Assembly (NCBI RefSeq): GCF_013415905.1
Contig: NZ_CP058909.1
Span: 868,001 to 932,000, forward strand
Reading direction: 5' to 3'
Length of the DNA stretch: 64,000 bases
From: Halosimplex pelagicum
GTDB taxonomy: Archaea; Halobacteriota; Halobacteria; Halobacteriales; Haloarculaceae
Both the position numbers and the translations under genes were made by a program. The notes under the pieces are model-generated. The model was not told the origin of the DNA. It saw only the letters and a list, made by a program, of their open reading frames with translations, and made no database searches. Of the stretch, positions 54,710 to 63,774 are shown one piece after another (positions within the stretch are counted from its first letter, which is position 1; each line of letters starts with the position of its first letter).

Positions 54710-56285
54710 GCCCGCCGACGCAGACACGCTCGTCGAGTCCCTCGAAGACCCGGCGGCCCTCCGGGAGGTCCTCAACCCGTTCGACGGCTGTCCGTGGGAC
54801 GTCTACTTCAACCGGCTCACCGAGGGCTACATGGCAGCCGAGCGCGACGACCATGTCCCGATCGGCGACGTTCACGTCCACTGGGCCGAGCAGTTCGCCA
54901 GCGGCAACAACATCGGGATGCTCGCCCATCGGGACTCGCTGAAGACGACGGCGTCGCTGGGCTTCGTCATCGCCTGTCTGGAGTACCAGCCCGGGTTCCT
55001 GGCGCACTGGATCACGAACACCCAGGGGCAGGCGCACAAGAAGGCCGACACCGAGTTCTGGAAGATCGTCGAGCGGAACCCCTGGCTGGTCAACCTCAAC
55101 AAGCCCCCCGAGCAGGACACCAAGGAGGCGAAGATCTGGCCGCACGGCTCCGGGCTGTTCGCCGGGTGGCTGTTCGGCGCCATCGAGGGCGACCGTTCAC
55201 ACCAGCTGATCCTTGACGACGTCATCAAGGAGCGCGGCGACGGCGACACCGAGGAGATCCTGCAGTGGATCGAGGGCGTCACCGTGCCCATGGTCAAGGA
55301 CTCCGGGACGACCGCGGTCATCGGGACGCGCAAGCGGCCGGACGACATCTACTCGCACCTGATCGACCGCGACGCCTACGACTTCACCGAGTACCCGGCC
55401 GTCCTCGAAGAGTGGGACCGGGAGTTCCGCGAGGACGACACCTGGCGCGAGCGCCGGCCGCCCGAGGGGCTCTACACCGAGGTCGACGGCCGGCCGCTCG
55501 TCGACGACGAGGTCCACGTCCTCTGGCCCGAGGCCCGGGGCCCCCAGTATCTGGCCGAGAAGTACGACCAGATGAGCCCCCACCTGTTCTGGCGGGAGTT
55601 CTGCATGGTCATCCGTGGCGCGTCGGGCAACCTCATCGAGAAGTCCGACGTCGACCGACTCGTTAACGACGACGGCTGTTCCATCCGCGGGCAGTCGCCG
55701 CCCCGCGACCTCTCGCCCGGCGCCGGCGAGGCGACGATCGTCGCCCACGACCCCGCCCAGTCGTCGACGGGCGACCACGCGGCGTTCACCGCGTGGCGGG
55801 TCGGCCGCGACGGCCGCCGGCGCCTCCTGGACGCGCGGGCGGAGACGGGGATGCAGCCCTCGGCCATCAAGGCGGAGCTGGCCGACCTCGACGACCGGTA
55901 CGATCCGGCGATGGTCGTCATCGAGTCCAACGGGATGCAGCAGTACGTGGCGAACGACGCCGTCGAGTTCTCGGCGTCGTTGCGCTCGAAGGTCACCGGG
56001 ATCCCGACGACCGGCAAGAAGCACAGCTGGGAGAACGGGATCCCACGGCTCCGCCGGCTCGTCGAGAACGGCGGTATCCAGTTCTACCGTGGGCACGGCC
56101 CGACGGAGGACTTCATCCAGGCGGCGCTCTCGCTGACGCTGTCCGACGGGAAGCTGAAAGGCCACACGCCGGACCTCATCGCCAGCTGGTACATGGCCGA
56201 GCAGGGCATCCGCCGGCTGGAGGACATGGGGGCGCTCGACGCCGGCGACGACGCTGACGACACTGGAGGTGTTTCATACCTGTGA
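54699..56285 (+). CDS. Terminase large subunit
   Basis: 528 aa packaging motor. Divergent Walker A AHRDSLKTTAS (about 75), Walker B LILDDVI (about 169), coupling motif IGTRKRPDDIYS, and RNase H-like nuclease residues Asp in IVAHDPAQSS (about 347), Glu in MVVIESNG (about 405) and Asp in PDLIASW (about 492). ATG at 54699 overlaps the previous gene; the open frame upstream to 54402 is shadow. Packages concatemeric DNA into the prohead. Confidence 0.93.
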   Translation: MASKPADADTLVESLEDPAALREVLNPFDGCPWDVYFNRLTEGYMAAERDDHVPIGDVHVHWAEQFASGNNIGMLAHRDSLKTTASLGFVIACLEYQPGFLAHWITNTQGQAHKKADTEFWKIVERNPWLVNLNKPPEQDTKEAKIWPHGSGLFAGWLFGAIEGDRSHQLILDDVIKERGDGDTEEILQWIEGVTVPMVKDSGTTAVIGTRKRPDDIYSHLIDRDAYDFTEYPAVLEEWDREFREDDTWRERRPPEGLYTEVDGRPLVDDEVHVLWPEARGPQYLAEKYDQMSPHLFWREFCMVIRGASGNLIEKSDVDRLVNDDGCSIRGQSPPRDLSPGAGEATIVAHDPAQSSTGDHAAFTAWRVGRDGRRRLLDARAETGMQPSAIKAELADLDDRYDPAMVVIESNGMQQYVANDAVEFSASLRSKVTGIPTTGKKHSWENGIPRLRRLVENGGIQFYRGHGPTEDFIQAALSLTLSDGKLKGHTPDLIASWYMAEQGIRRLEDMGALDAGDDADDTGGVSYL

Positions 56286-58153
56286 CAGACGATACTGACG
56301 ACGGTGAGACGCGCGTCTCCCTGTCCGTCTCGACGCCCGGCAACAGCGGGGCGATGGAGAAGGCCACGGAGACGACACAGCTCGACGAACGGCGCATCGC
56401 GACGGACGTCGGCCGCGGGATCGTCCCGCCGTACAACCCCGAGACGCTCGCCTCCTTCCAGGAGCTCAACGAAACCCACCAGGCCTGTCTCCGCAAGAAG
56501 GCCCGCTACGAGTGCGGCTACGGCTTCGACATCGTCCCGCACCCGAGCGCCGACGAACCCGACCCGGACGGCGGGTCCTACGAGACGGTCAGCGACTTCT
56601 GGCACTCCTCGGACTCGCAATGGTCCATCGGCCCGGAGAACACGACCGTCGCGACGCCAACGGAGGTGCTCGAACTCGCTCGGCTGGACTACCACGGCAT
56701 CGGGTGGGCGTCGCTGGAGATCCTCGTCGAGGGCGACGGCACGCCGGTCGGGCTGGCGCACGTCCCGTCGGCGACGACCCGTGTCCGCAAGACCACGACG
56801 GAGGTCGAGACCGAGGACGGCGAGACGCGCGAGGAGATCGAGAGCGGCCACGGCTACGTCCAGATCCGCCAGGGCCGCCGACGCTACTTCGGCGAGGCCG
56901 GCGACCGCTACGGCGACGACCCGACGTTCGTCGACAAGGAGACGGGCGATATCGCCTCCAGCGCCGAGGACCTTCCGAACGGGCCGGCCAACGAGCTCAT
57001 CTTCGTCCCGAACCCGAGCCCCATCTCCCTGTACTACGGGATCCCGGACTGGGTCGCCGCCATGCGGACGATGGCCGCCGACGAGGCTGCCCAGGAGATG
57101 AACCACGACATCTTCGACAACCTCGGGATCCCCCACTACGCGATCAAGGTCTACGGCGGCACGCTCACCGAGGACAGCAAGGAGGAGCTCCGGCAGCTGC
57201 AGGAGAACCTCAAGGGCGAACGCTACCGGACGGCGATCCTCGAAGTGGAGGGCTTCGAGTTCGAGAGCGACAACCCGCTCGCGGAGGGCGACCCGAGCGA
57301 CGTGGAGATCGAGTTCGAGCCGCTGGGAGCGACCGACCAGAACGACATGGAGTTCCAGCAGTTCCGCGAGCGCAACGAGCACGAGATCGCGAAGGTCCAC
57401 GAGGTCCCGCCCATCCTCATCAACGTGACGTCGACGTCCAACCGGTCGAATTCCGAGGCGCAGGTCCAGGAGTTCGCCGAGGACGTCATCGCCCCCGAGC
57501 AGGCCAAGTTCGAGGCGCGGCTCTACCGCATCCTCCACCAGACCGCGCTCGGCGTCGACGACTGGACGATCGACTTCGAACTCCGGGGCGCCGACCGGCC
57601 GGCCGAGGAAGCGCGGACGGCGCGGTCGAAGATCCAGGCCGTCCGTGGGGCGATCCCGGTCGACCGAGCGCTGGAGATGATCGGCGAGGACCCGCTCCCC
57701 GAGGATCACGACGTCGACGGTGACACGCTGGTCGCCAATGTCGGCGCCGAGTTCGACGGCGACACGGAGATGCAGGCCAGCCGACCCGAGGACGCCCCAC
57801 CGAAGGAGAATAAGGTCGGGACTCGCCCCGGCGTCACGGTCCAGGCGGACGACCCGCTCTCCCCCGACGAGGTCCGCGTCGACATGGCGCAGTTCGACTC
57901 GTCAAATCTGGTCGCCGGGCTGTACGACCGAGAGACGCGCGACCTCTACATCCGGTTCCACGGCGACCCCGTCGACCGGATCTACGTCTACCTCGACGTC
58001 CCCGAGGAGACGTGGCAGGGGCTGAAAGAGGCCGGCAGTCACGGCTCCTACCACCACGAGAACATCAAGTGGGACTACGTCTACGAGGAGCTGACCGACA
58101 CGACGGGGTGGCCGCAGATCGGGGCGTCGGCGCCGACACCAACGGACGACTGA
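56282..58153 (+). CDS. Portal protein with C-terminal KTSC-like domain
   Basis: 623 aa. The N-terminal two thirds resemble tailed-virus portal proteins (Stem region WVAAMRTMAADEAAQEMNHD, ENLKGERYRTAILEVEGFEF, EVPPILINVTSTSNRSNSEA, then FAEDVIAPEQAKFEARLYRI). After a linker, about 538-610 hold a KTSC-like unit: SSNLVAGLYDRETRDLYIRF then RIYVYLDVPEETWQGLKEAG and HENIKWDY. GTG start overlaps the terminase stop. Forms the head vertex for DNA entry. The KTSC fusion is unusual. Confidence 0.88.
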   Translation: MTDDTDDGETRVSLSVSTPGNSGAMEKATETTQLDERRIATDVGRGIVPPYNPETLASFQELNETHQACLRKKARYECGYGFDIVPHPSADEPDPDGGSYETVSDFWHSSDSQWSIGPENTTVATPTEVLELARLDYHGIGWASLEILVEGDGTPVGLAHVPSATTRVRKTTTEVETEDGETREEIESGHGYVQIRQGRRRYFGEAGDRYGDDPTFVDKETGDIASSAEDLPNGPANELIFVPNPSPISLYYGIPDWVAAMRTMAADEAAQEMNHDIFDNLGIPHYAIKVYGGTLTEDSKEELRQLQENLKGERYRTAILEVEGFEFESDNPLAEGDPSDVEIEFEPLGATDQNDMEFQQFRERNEHEIAKVHEVPPILINVTSTSNRSNSEAQVQEFAEDVIAPEQAKFEARLYRILHQTALGVDDWTIDFELRGADRPAEEARTARSKIQAVRGAIPVDRALEMIGEDPLPEDHDVDGDTLVANVGAEFDGDTEMQASRPEDAPPKENKVGTRPGVTVQADDPLSPDEVRVDMAQFDSSNLVAGLYDRETRDLYIRFHGDPVDRIYVYLDVPEETWQGLKEAGSHGSYHHENIKWDYVYEELTDTTGWPQIGASAPTPTDD

Positions 58154-58222
58154 CGCCAGGACCGATGACCGCGGGCGCAACCCGACGACCCGCGCGAGGC
58201 ATGACCGGGCGCGATTCTCACC

Positions 58223-58330
58223 ATGAGCAAGAACAGCGACAAGGAGCGCGGCGAGAAGCGCGGCGTCCGATCTACCGGTCGTGCCGACGACGAGGACGCC
58301 GACAACGCCGCGGACGACACTGAGGAGTAA
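58223..58330 (+). CDS. Short charged protein, hypothetical (proviral)
   Basis: 35 aa, Lys/Arg then Asp/Glu-rich. ATG after a plausible spacer; ends 2 nt before the next gene. May be a real short peptide or chance frame; no motif. Confidence 0.3.
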   Translation: MSKNSDKERGEKRGVRSTGRADDEDADNAADDTEE

Positions 58331-58332
58331 GG

Positions 58333-58593
58333 ATGTCAGACTACACGGTCACGCTTCGGTTCGGCGATGAGTTCCTCGACGTGGAGTGCGATACGGTCCA
58401 AGTCGCCACCGACGCAGAAGACACCGCCGTCGCCGTACCGGAAGCAGCGAACGATGTCCCTCCGGGCTACGTCCGTCTGGAAATCGCCGAACAGTGGGAC
58501 CTGTCTCACGGTATGGGGCCGGCGCTGGTCGGCGACGGCAACATGGCGCTGGTGAGCGACGAGCACGTCGCGATGATCCAGCGGGAGGACTGA
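58333..58593 (+). CDS. Hypothetical proviral protein, 86 aa
   Basis: Beta-rich (VTLRFGDEFLDVECDTVQVA, VRLEIAEQWDLSHG). No family recognised. Sits in the head module between portal and protease, so it may be a small head or decoration protein. Confidence 0.58.
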   Translation: MSDYTVTLRFGDEFLDVECDTVQVATDAEDTAVAVPEAANDVPPGYVRLEIAEQWDLSHGMGPALVGDGNMALVSDEHVAMIQRED

Positions 58594-58596
58594 CAG

Positions 58597-60171
58597 ATGA
58601 ACCGACAGCGGAACGAACAGCGCTACGAGAAGCGCGTCGACTACCTCGCCAAGGACGAGGGTGACCAGACTGCGACGGGCGTCGTGATGGTCCCGTGGAC
58701 GGTCGACCACCACGGCGACTGGGAGCGCCCCGAGACCATCGAGGCGTTCGCGGCGCAGTTCGAGGCGTTTGTCGACGCCGACCAGGCCGACGGCGGCATC
58801 ATCCACGCGGTGTGGCCGTCGGACTGGATGACCCTCGAACGGAACGAGGTGCTCGACGAGGCCGAGGAGATCGGCGGGGAGACCGTCGACGCCGGCGCGT
58901 GGGTCCAGACGTGGGCCTACCACGATGACGAACTCTGGGGACTCGTCGAGGACGACATCCTCGGCGGCCACTCCATCGGCGCGGTCAACGTCGACTGGTC
59001 CTTCAACGGCGAGGATCCCGAGGACCTCCCCGACGAGGTCGACGTCCCCGACAGCGTCGACGTCGAGGAGTACTGGGAGCTGACCGACGGGATCGTCCAG
59101 GAGGTCAGCGCGGTCGACTTCCCGGCGGTGCCCGACGCCCAGATCCTCACCGCCTCGAAGGCGCGGGCGGCGGCCGCCGAGAAGCGCTTCGCCGAGCACG
59201 TCGGCAACCCCGACGGGTTCATCGAGGAAGCGCTGGAGCGCGGCCACAGCGAGGAGGCGGCCCAGCGGATGTGGGACGTCGTCGACCGCGCGATCTCCGT
59301 CGACGGCGCCGGCGAGCCCGGCGCGAAGGCCAAGAGTCGGGTAGCGCGTGCGGCAACGACGGTGCTCAGCGCGCTGACGGGGTCCGATGACGGCAGCGGG
59401 TCCGAGGCCCCGGATGGCGCGGCGTCGGCTTCAAAAAGCGCCGACAAGGCGGCCGCTGTGGTGTCCAAGGAAGAGACCGTCGGCGTCGATGTCTTCCGCA
59501 TCACCGCCGCCGACGGCGACGACACGGACTACGACGGCGACCTGCTGGGCATGGGCGTCGACTTCCCCGAACACGATGTCTACGTCGACTGGCGCCGGGA
59601 CGCGTTTCCGGACGCACTCGACGACCCACACGTCTCGATCTACGGCAGTGTGGAGGATCTTCAGCAGGCGACTGGAAACGAGATCGAGTCGCTCGACTCG
59701 GTCGAAAGCCCGACGGACGGGTTCGCGGCTGAAGCGCAGCGAATTCGCCAGAAGGCTGTCGAACAGTCTGACAACTACGCCCCCGACGGCGACACGTCGG
59801 ACGATGGCGGCACGGAGGCCGCCGACTCAACTGACATGAGCGACAGCGACGAGCCCCCCGAGTGGGCACAGACCATCATCGAACAGACCAAGGAGAACAG
59901 CGAGCGACTGGACGAGATCCAGAACGCGGACGACGGCGGCGATCCGCTGGAGGATGCCCCCGAGTGGGCGCAGGAGGTCGTCGAACAGACCCAAAAGAAC
60001 GCCGAGCGCATCGACGACATCTCCAAGCAGACCGGCGTGACCGAGTCCCAGCAGCTCGGCGGCGCCGAGAAGGGCGGCGGTGACGACGGCGGCGTCGACA
60101 GGCGGGCGGCGTTCTTCACGCCCGAGAGCAAGATGGGTGACCTGGCCGCGCAGACTGGGGGTGGCCGATGA
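58597..60171 (+). CDS. XkdF-like prohead protease fused to scaffold-like region
   Basis: 524 aa. Residues about 20-180 look like the XkdF putative serine protease (ATGVVMVPWTVDHHGDWERP, IHAVWPSDW, DAGAWVQTWAYHDDELWGLV, LGGHSIGAVNVDW). About 300-370 is a compact domain (DVYVDWRRDAFPDALDDPHV). The C-terminal part (about 420-480) holds a duplicated coiled unit, each beginning PPEWAQ or APEWAQ and continuing with EQT and RxDxI, as expected of a scaffolding rod. It ends by overlapping the capsid gene, so a protease-scaffold fusion is likely. Confidence 0.75.
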   Translation: MNRQRNEQRYEKRVDYLAKDEGDQTATGVVMVPWTVDHHGDWERPETIEAFAAQFEAFVDADQADGGIIHAVWPSDWMTLERNEVLDEAEEIGGETVDAGAWVQTWAYHDDELWGLVEDDILGGHSIGAVNVDWSFNGEDPEDLPDEVDVPDSVDVEEYWELTDGIVQEVSAVDFPAVPDAQILTASKARAAAAEKRFAEHVGNPDGFIEEALERGHSEEAAQRMWDVVDRAISVDGAGEPGAKAKSRVARAATTVLSALTGSDDGSGSEAPDGAASASKSADKAAAVVSKEETVGVDVFRITAADGDDTDYDGDLLGMGVDFPEHDVYVDWRRDAFPDALDDPHVSIYGSVEDLQQATGNEIESLDSVESPTDGFAAEAQRIRQKAVEQSDNYAPDGDTSDDGGTEAADSTDMSDSDEPPEWAQTIIEQTKENSERLDEIQNADDGGDPLEDAPEWAQEVVEQTQKNAERIDDISKQTGVTESQQLGGAEKGGGDDGGVDRRAAFFTPESKMGDLAAQTGGGR

Positions 60172-61142
60172 GCGCCGAGGGCTACGCCGGCATGACCGGC
60201 GTCCGCAAGTCCAACGAGGAGGCGCTGAAGGACATCGCGCCGGGCGACCTCTCCGGCGGCGTGATGCCGCGGGACCTCTTCGAGGACTGGTACCGCCGAG
60301 TGCAGGACACGTCCATGCTGATGGACATGGTCCGCACGGAGATCCTCTCGCGGCCGAAGATGGAGCTCGCCCGCATCGGCGTCGGCGAGCGGATGCGCCG
60401 CGGCGCCGGCACCGAGGAGGGGACTTCCGGCGGCTCCGCCGAGGTCAACACCGACGGCATCGAGATGGACGCCGAGAAGGGCGTCCTCTCGTGGGACCTG
60501 CCCCGGGAGACCGTCGAGGACACCATCGGCCAGGTCGACGAGATCGTCCTGGACAAGATGTCGCGGCAGTGGGCCGTCGACACGCAGGACCTCGGCATCA
60601 ACGGCGACACGGCCGACGCCTCGGGCGGCGACAGCCAGGCGTTCCTCACGCAGAACGACGGCTGGCTGAAGATCCTTAACGACCGGACGGACACCAACAC
60701 CTACGACCACCAGAGCGGCGCCATCGACACGAGCCTCTTCCACGAGGCTCGCGCGGCGCTTCCGAACCGGTTCAAGCGGTCGGCGACGGTCAACGAGCCG
60801 GTGTACATGATGGACCTCTCGCAGATCGAGGACTGGGAGTACGACCTCACCCAGCGGGAGGACCCGCTCGGTGCCGCGGTCATCTTCAGCGACGAGGACC
60901 TCACCCCGTTCAACTACGACGTCTACGGGTTCGCCGGCTGGCCCGAGGGGACGGCGCTGTTCACCTACCCCGAGAACCTCATCTACGGTGTCTGGCGCGA
61001 CACCGAGATCGAGGTGCTCGACGCGACCGACAAGACCGCCGAGAACGACCTGTTCGCGCGGTACTTCATGCGAACCCGCGACGACTTCCAGGTCGAGGAC
61101 GAAGAGGGCGCGGTCCTCATCAACAACGTCGCGACGGCCTGA
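60168..61142 (+). CDS. Major capsid protein (HK97 fold)
   Basis: 324 aa, no separate signal; start of an HK97-type capsid: N-arm, then E-loop (ARIGVGERMRRG...GTSGGS), long spine helix VEDTIGQVDEIVLDKMSRQWAV, and P-domain with PVYMMDLSQIEDWEYDLTQR and DYVDYVG-like strands DVYGFAGWPEG. It begins overlapping the protease/scaffold stop (ATGA). Forms the icosahedral shell. The assignment rests on gene order, length and pattern. Confidence 0.84.
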   Translation: MSAEGYAGMTGVRKSNEEALKDIAPGDLSGGVMPRDLFEDWYRRVQDTSMLMDMVRTEILSRPKMELARIGVGERMRRGAGTEEGTSGGSAEVNTDGIEMDAEKGVLSWDLPRETVEDTIGQVDEIVLDKMSRQWAVDTQDLGINGDTADASGGDSQAFLTQNDGWLKILNDRTDTNTYDHQSGAIDTSLFHEARAALPNRFKRSATVNEPVYMMDLSQIEDWEYDLTQREDPLGAAVIFSDEDLTPFNYDVYGFAGWPEGTALFTYPENLIYGVWRDTEIEVLDATDKTAENDLFARYFMRTRDDFQVEDEEGAVLINNVATA

Positions 61143-61153
61143 GGTGACCGGAC

Positions 61154-61480
61154 ATGGCAACTGTTCGGTACACTGCTGACGGCGGTCACTACCGCGTCGG
61201 CGGCCACGGCTTCGACCCCGGCGACGAGCGCGAGGTCGGCGAGGAGCTCGCCGAGTACCTGGCGGACGTCGACGACTTCGAGGTGGTCGACGGTGGCCTG
61301 TCAGAAGCGGAGCTCGATCCTGACGACGTGGTCGACGAGATGGAGGGGGACGACCCGCCCGACGACGAAGGCGACGACGCCGAGACCTGCGACGAGGTCA
61401 AGTCCGACGGCGAAGTGTGCGGTCGCGATCTCCCCTGCCCGTACCACAGTGACGAGGACGACAACGAACAGGAGGGCTGA
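61154..61480 (+). CDS. Hypothetical proviral protein with acidic and zinc-like C-terminus
   Basis: 108 aa. N-terminal beta region VRYTADGGHYRVGGHGFDPG, acidic middle, then Cys-rich end (CDEVKSDGEVC, LPCPYH). Small head-associated protein? Family unknown. Confidence 0.55.
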   Translation: MATVRYTADGGHYRVGGHGFDPGDEREVGEELAEYLADVDDFEVVDGGLSEAELDPDDVVDEMEGDDPPDDEGDDAETCDEVKSDGEVCGRDLPCPYHSDEDDNEQEG

Positions 61481-61483
61481 CCC

Positions 61484-61777
61484 GTGCCCACCGAAGAGGG
61501 GACGATCGACATCGAGACCTCGGGCGACGCGGTCGCCCTCCGACTGGTCGGGAACAACATCGTCGATGTCCACATCCGCGGCGACGCGGCTGCGGACTAC
61601 GCCGTCGACGTTCGCAAGAACGGCAGTGACTGGATCGAGGGCGTGCGGTCGGGCTACTCCGGGAGCGCGAACTACGACGACGTCCTCGAAACCGGCGCCG
61701 ACGAGATCCGGCTCCGGTGTACGAACGGGACCGGCACGGCAGACAACTCGGCGACGATCACGCTGATGGCGAGCTGA
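61484..61777 (+). CDS. Hypothetical proviral protein, beta-rich, possible decoration/adapter
   Basis: 97 aa from a GTG start. Predominantly beta (VALRLVGNNIVDVHIRGDAA, YAVDVRKNGSDWIEG, EIRLRCTNGTG), like an immunoglobulin-type decoration domain. Position after capsid fits a head decoration protein; not shown. Confidence 0.55.
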   Translation: MPTEEGTIDIETSGDAVALRLVGNNIVDVHIRGDAAADYAVDVRKNGSDWIEGVRSGYSGSANYDDVLETGADEIRLRCTNGTGTADNSATITLMAS

Positions 61778-61792
61778 CCCAGGTGAGTTCCC

Positions 61793-62542
61793 ATGGCTAA
61801 CACAGGCTACTGCACGCTGCAGGACCTCCGTCGGGCGCTCCAGGAGGCGGACCTCCCGGGCGACGTCGAGCAGGAGCCCCAGCTCGCCGTCGACGCGATC
61901 ACCGCCCAGACCGAGTGGCTGGAGAAGACGCTCAAGCGCCACTGGTACGCGCCGACCGGCGCCGACATCCTCTCCGAGGCCGACCAGATCGACATCCCGA
62001 CGGACTCGAAGACCCGCGACGACGAGTACGACATCCCCACGTCGTCGGCGTTCGTCGTCGACGATGACGGCCCGGCGCCGAAGACCTCCCAGGGCTCGTA
62101 CGCGAAGATCGAGCTCGCCCGCCGCGACGCCGAGAGCGTCTCGGCGCTGCACGTCCGGACGGAAGACGGCACCTTCGAGGACTGGGCCGACAGCCCGGAC
62201 TACACGGAGGGGTCGTGGCCGCCGTCGGGCGAGGACTACTACCTCCGCGTCAACAACGGCGGCTGGAGCCTGCTGTACCTCGACACCGAGAACCTGCTCG
62301 AAGACGACGAGGACGACGAGTACGTCCTCGACTCGTTCGCGAACGCCGTCTATCTGGAGTGGTCCTACGGCCACGAGGGGATTCCACAGAACGTCCGCCG
62401 GGCGGTCGCCTTCCGCGCGGCCTCGGACTTCGTCGAGGACGCGGCGATCCAGATCCCCGAGAACGCCCAGGTCTACAACGTCGAATCGCTCGCCGAGCAG
62501 TTCGAGCGCAAGGCCGAGGACCTGCTGGAGGTCTACCAGTGA
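61793..62542 (+). CDS. Head-tail connector (HK97 gp6-like)
   Basis: 249 aa. Helical N-terminus (CTLQDLRRALQEADLPGD, AVDAITAQTEWLEKTLKRHW) as in connector/adaptor proteins, mid-domain beta, and C-terminal helices (QNVRRAVAFRAASDFVEDAA, AEQFERKAEDLLEVYQ). By position it is the first head completion protein. Confidence 0.68.
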   Translation: MANTGYCTLQDLRRALQEADLPGDVEQEPQLAVDAITAQTEWLEKTLKRHWYAPTGADILSEADQIDIPTDSKTRDDEYDIPTSSAFVVDDDGPAPKTSQGSYAKIELARRDAESVSALHVRTEDGTFEDWADSPDYTEGSWPPSGEDYYLRVNNGGWSLLYLDTENLLEDDEDDEYVLDSFANAVYLEWSYGHEGIPQNVRRAVAFRAASDFVEDAAIQIPENAQVYNVESLAEQFERKAEDLLEVYQ

Positions 62543-62718
62543 TCGTCGAGTTCGTCGCGCAGGTGGTGGGCGCTATCATCGGGGTCGCGATCTACCAGGC
62601 GCTGGTGGTAGACTCGCCCAGTGGGGCCGGTGCGAACGTCGCCGAGACCCCCGACGAGGACCCACGCGACGGCGACCGCTTCGAATCGAGTGGCCACGAG
62701 ACGCGGAGGTCCTGGTGA
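62539..62718 (+). CDS. Small membrane-associated hypothetical protein (proviral)
   Basis: 59 aa from a GTG overlapping the connector stop. N-terminal hydrophobic helix (FVAQVVGAIIGVAIYQAL), then a polar tail. ORF is short and could be chance, but overlaps fit coding. Confidence 0.4.
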   Translation: MIVEFVAQVVGAIIGVAIYQALVVDSPSGAGANVAETPDEDPRDGDRFESSGHETRRSW

Positions 62719-63137
62719 TGGTCACGCTCGACGACGACTTCGAGGACAACCTCCGCGCGGCGGTCCTCGACGAGGTCGAGCAGACGGTCCGCGACGAGAT
62801 CGGGCCCGAGCTCAAGCAGGCCGCCGAGGAGAACTGGAAGGCCTACGCGTCGCGCAACGGCTACGATATCGACCACGTCTGGGAGGACGCGACGCTGGCC
62901 GTCGGGCGCGACGACGACAGCGTGACCGTCCGCATCGAGTGGCCCGAGCTGACGGCGCTGTTCGAGTGGGGGGTCGACCCACACACCATCGAAGGCAACC
63001 CGCTGTTGCACTTCTACTGGGACGCAAAGGACACCTGGATCACCACCGACGAGGTGAACTGGGGCTCGGAGACGGGCGGGATCCCCGAGTCGCGGGCGAT
63101 CCGTGACGCGCTCGACCAGCTGCGGGGGATGATGTAG
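62718..63137 (+). CDS. Head-tail joining protein (HK97 gp10-like)
   Basis: 139 aa. N-terminal helix LRAAVLDEVEQTVRDEIG, then beta-rich VTVRIEWPELTALFEWGVDP and a C-terminal WGSETGGIPESRAIRDAL. Resembles HK97 gp10-type tail-connector proteins by order and size. Confidence 0.6.
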   Translation: MVTLDDDFEDNLRAAVLDEVEQTVRDEIGPELKQAAEENWKAYASRNGYDIDHVWEDATLAVGRDDDSVTVRIEWPELTALFEWGVDPHTIEGNPLLHFYWDAKDTWITTDEVNWGSETGGIPESRAIRDALDQLRGMM

Positions 63138-63650
63138 ATGGCCGTCCAGGACGAGGTCGCGTGGGCGCTCGCCACCATCAAGAGCAACTGGCCCGGCGAC
63201 TGGCCGGCCGACGACGACGGCACCGATCGGCTCTACCGGGTCAACCGCGACGATCCGCTGATCCTCGAAACCGGTCGGGAGACGCTCGAAGTTGACCGCA
63301 CGAGGGCGTCGGCCCTCGGCGCGTCGCTGGGGTCGCGCGACCCGGAGGTCGCGGGCCCGGACAACCGCCGGCGCGTCACGACGACGGTCGACTGTCGGCT
63401 CAAGGGCCTCGACGACTCCCAGCACGGCCATATCACGTCGGCGAACCACGCCAAGCGCCTCGCGATCTACGCACACCGCGCCATCCAGCAGGAACTCTCC
63501 TACCCGGACGTCGACCCCGACGCCGAGGACATCGGCCGCGTGGCCTACCACACGGCGACGGTGTCCGAGCCGACCAGTCGCAGCCAGGAGTGGATGGACG
63601 AGTACTTCTGGACCTGGGCGATCGAACTCGTCGGCTACGAGTCGATCTGA
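63138..63650 (+). CDS. Tail completion/terminator-like protein
   Basis: 170 aa. VAWALATIKSNWPGDW, then VTTTVDCRLKGLDDSQHGHI and a C-terminal YFWTWAIELVGYESI. Position suits a tail terminator; the first gene of the tail module. Starts directly after the previous stop. Confidence 0.58.
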   Translation: MAVQDEVAWALATIKSNWPGDWPADDDGTDRLYRVNRDDPLILETGRETLEVDRTRASALGASLGSRDPEVAGPDNRRRVTTTVDCRLKGLDDSQHGHITSANHAKRLAIYAHRAIQQELSYPDVDPDAEDIGRVAYHTATVSEPTSRSQEWMDEYFWTWAIELVGYESI

Positions 63651-63774
63651 CCCAGACCGCAGTTTTTCAGTACGCCCCTGACGCGCCCGGTCGCCGCGGC
63701 CGGCGTCGAGGCGCACCACGCGGCGCTTTTCAGGAGTTCATCATGATGACCACAACGCATAGCGGAGGTATCGC

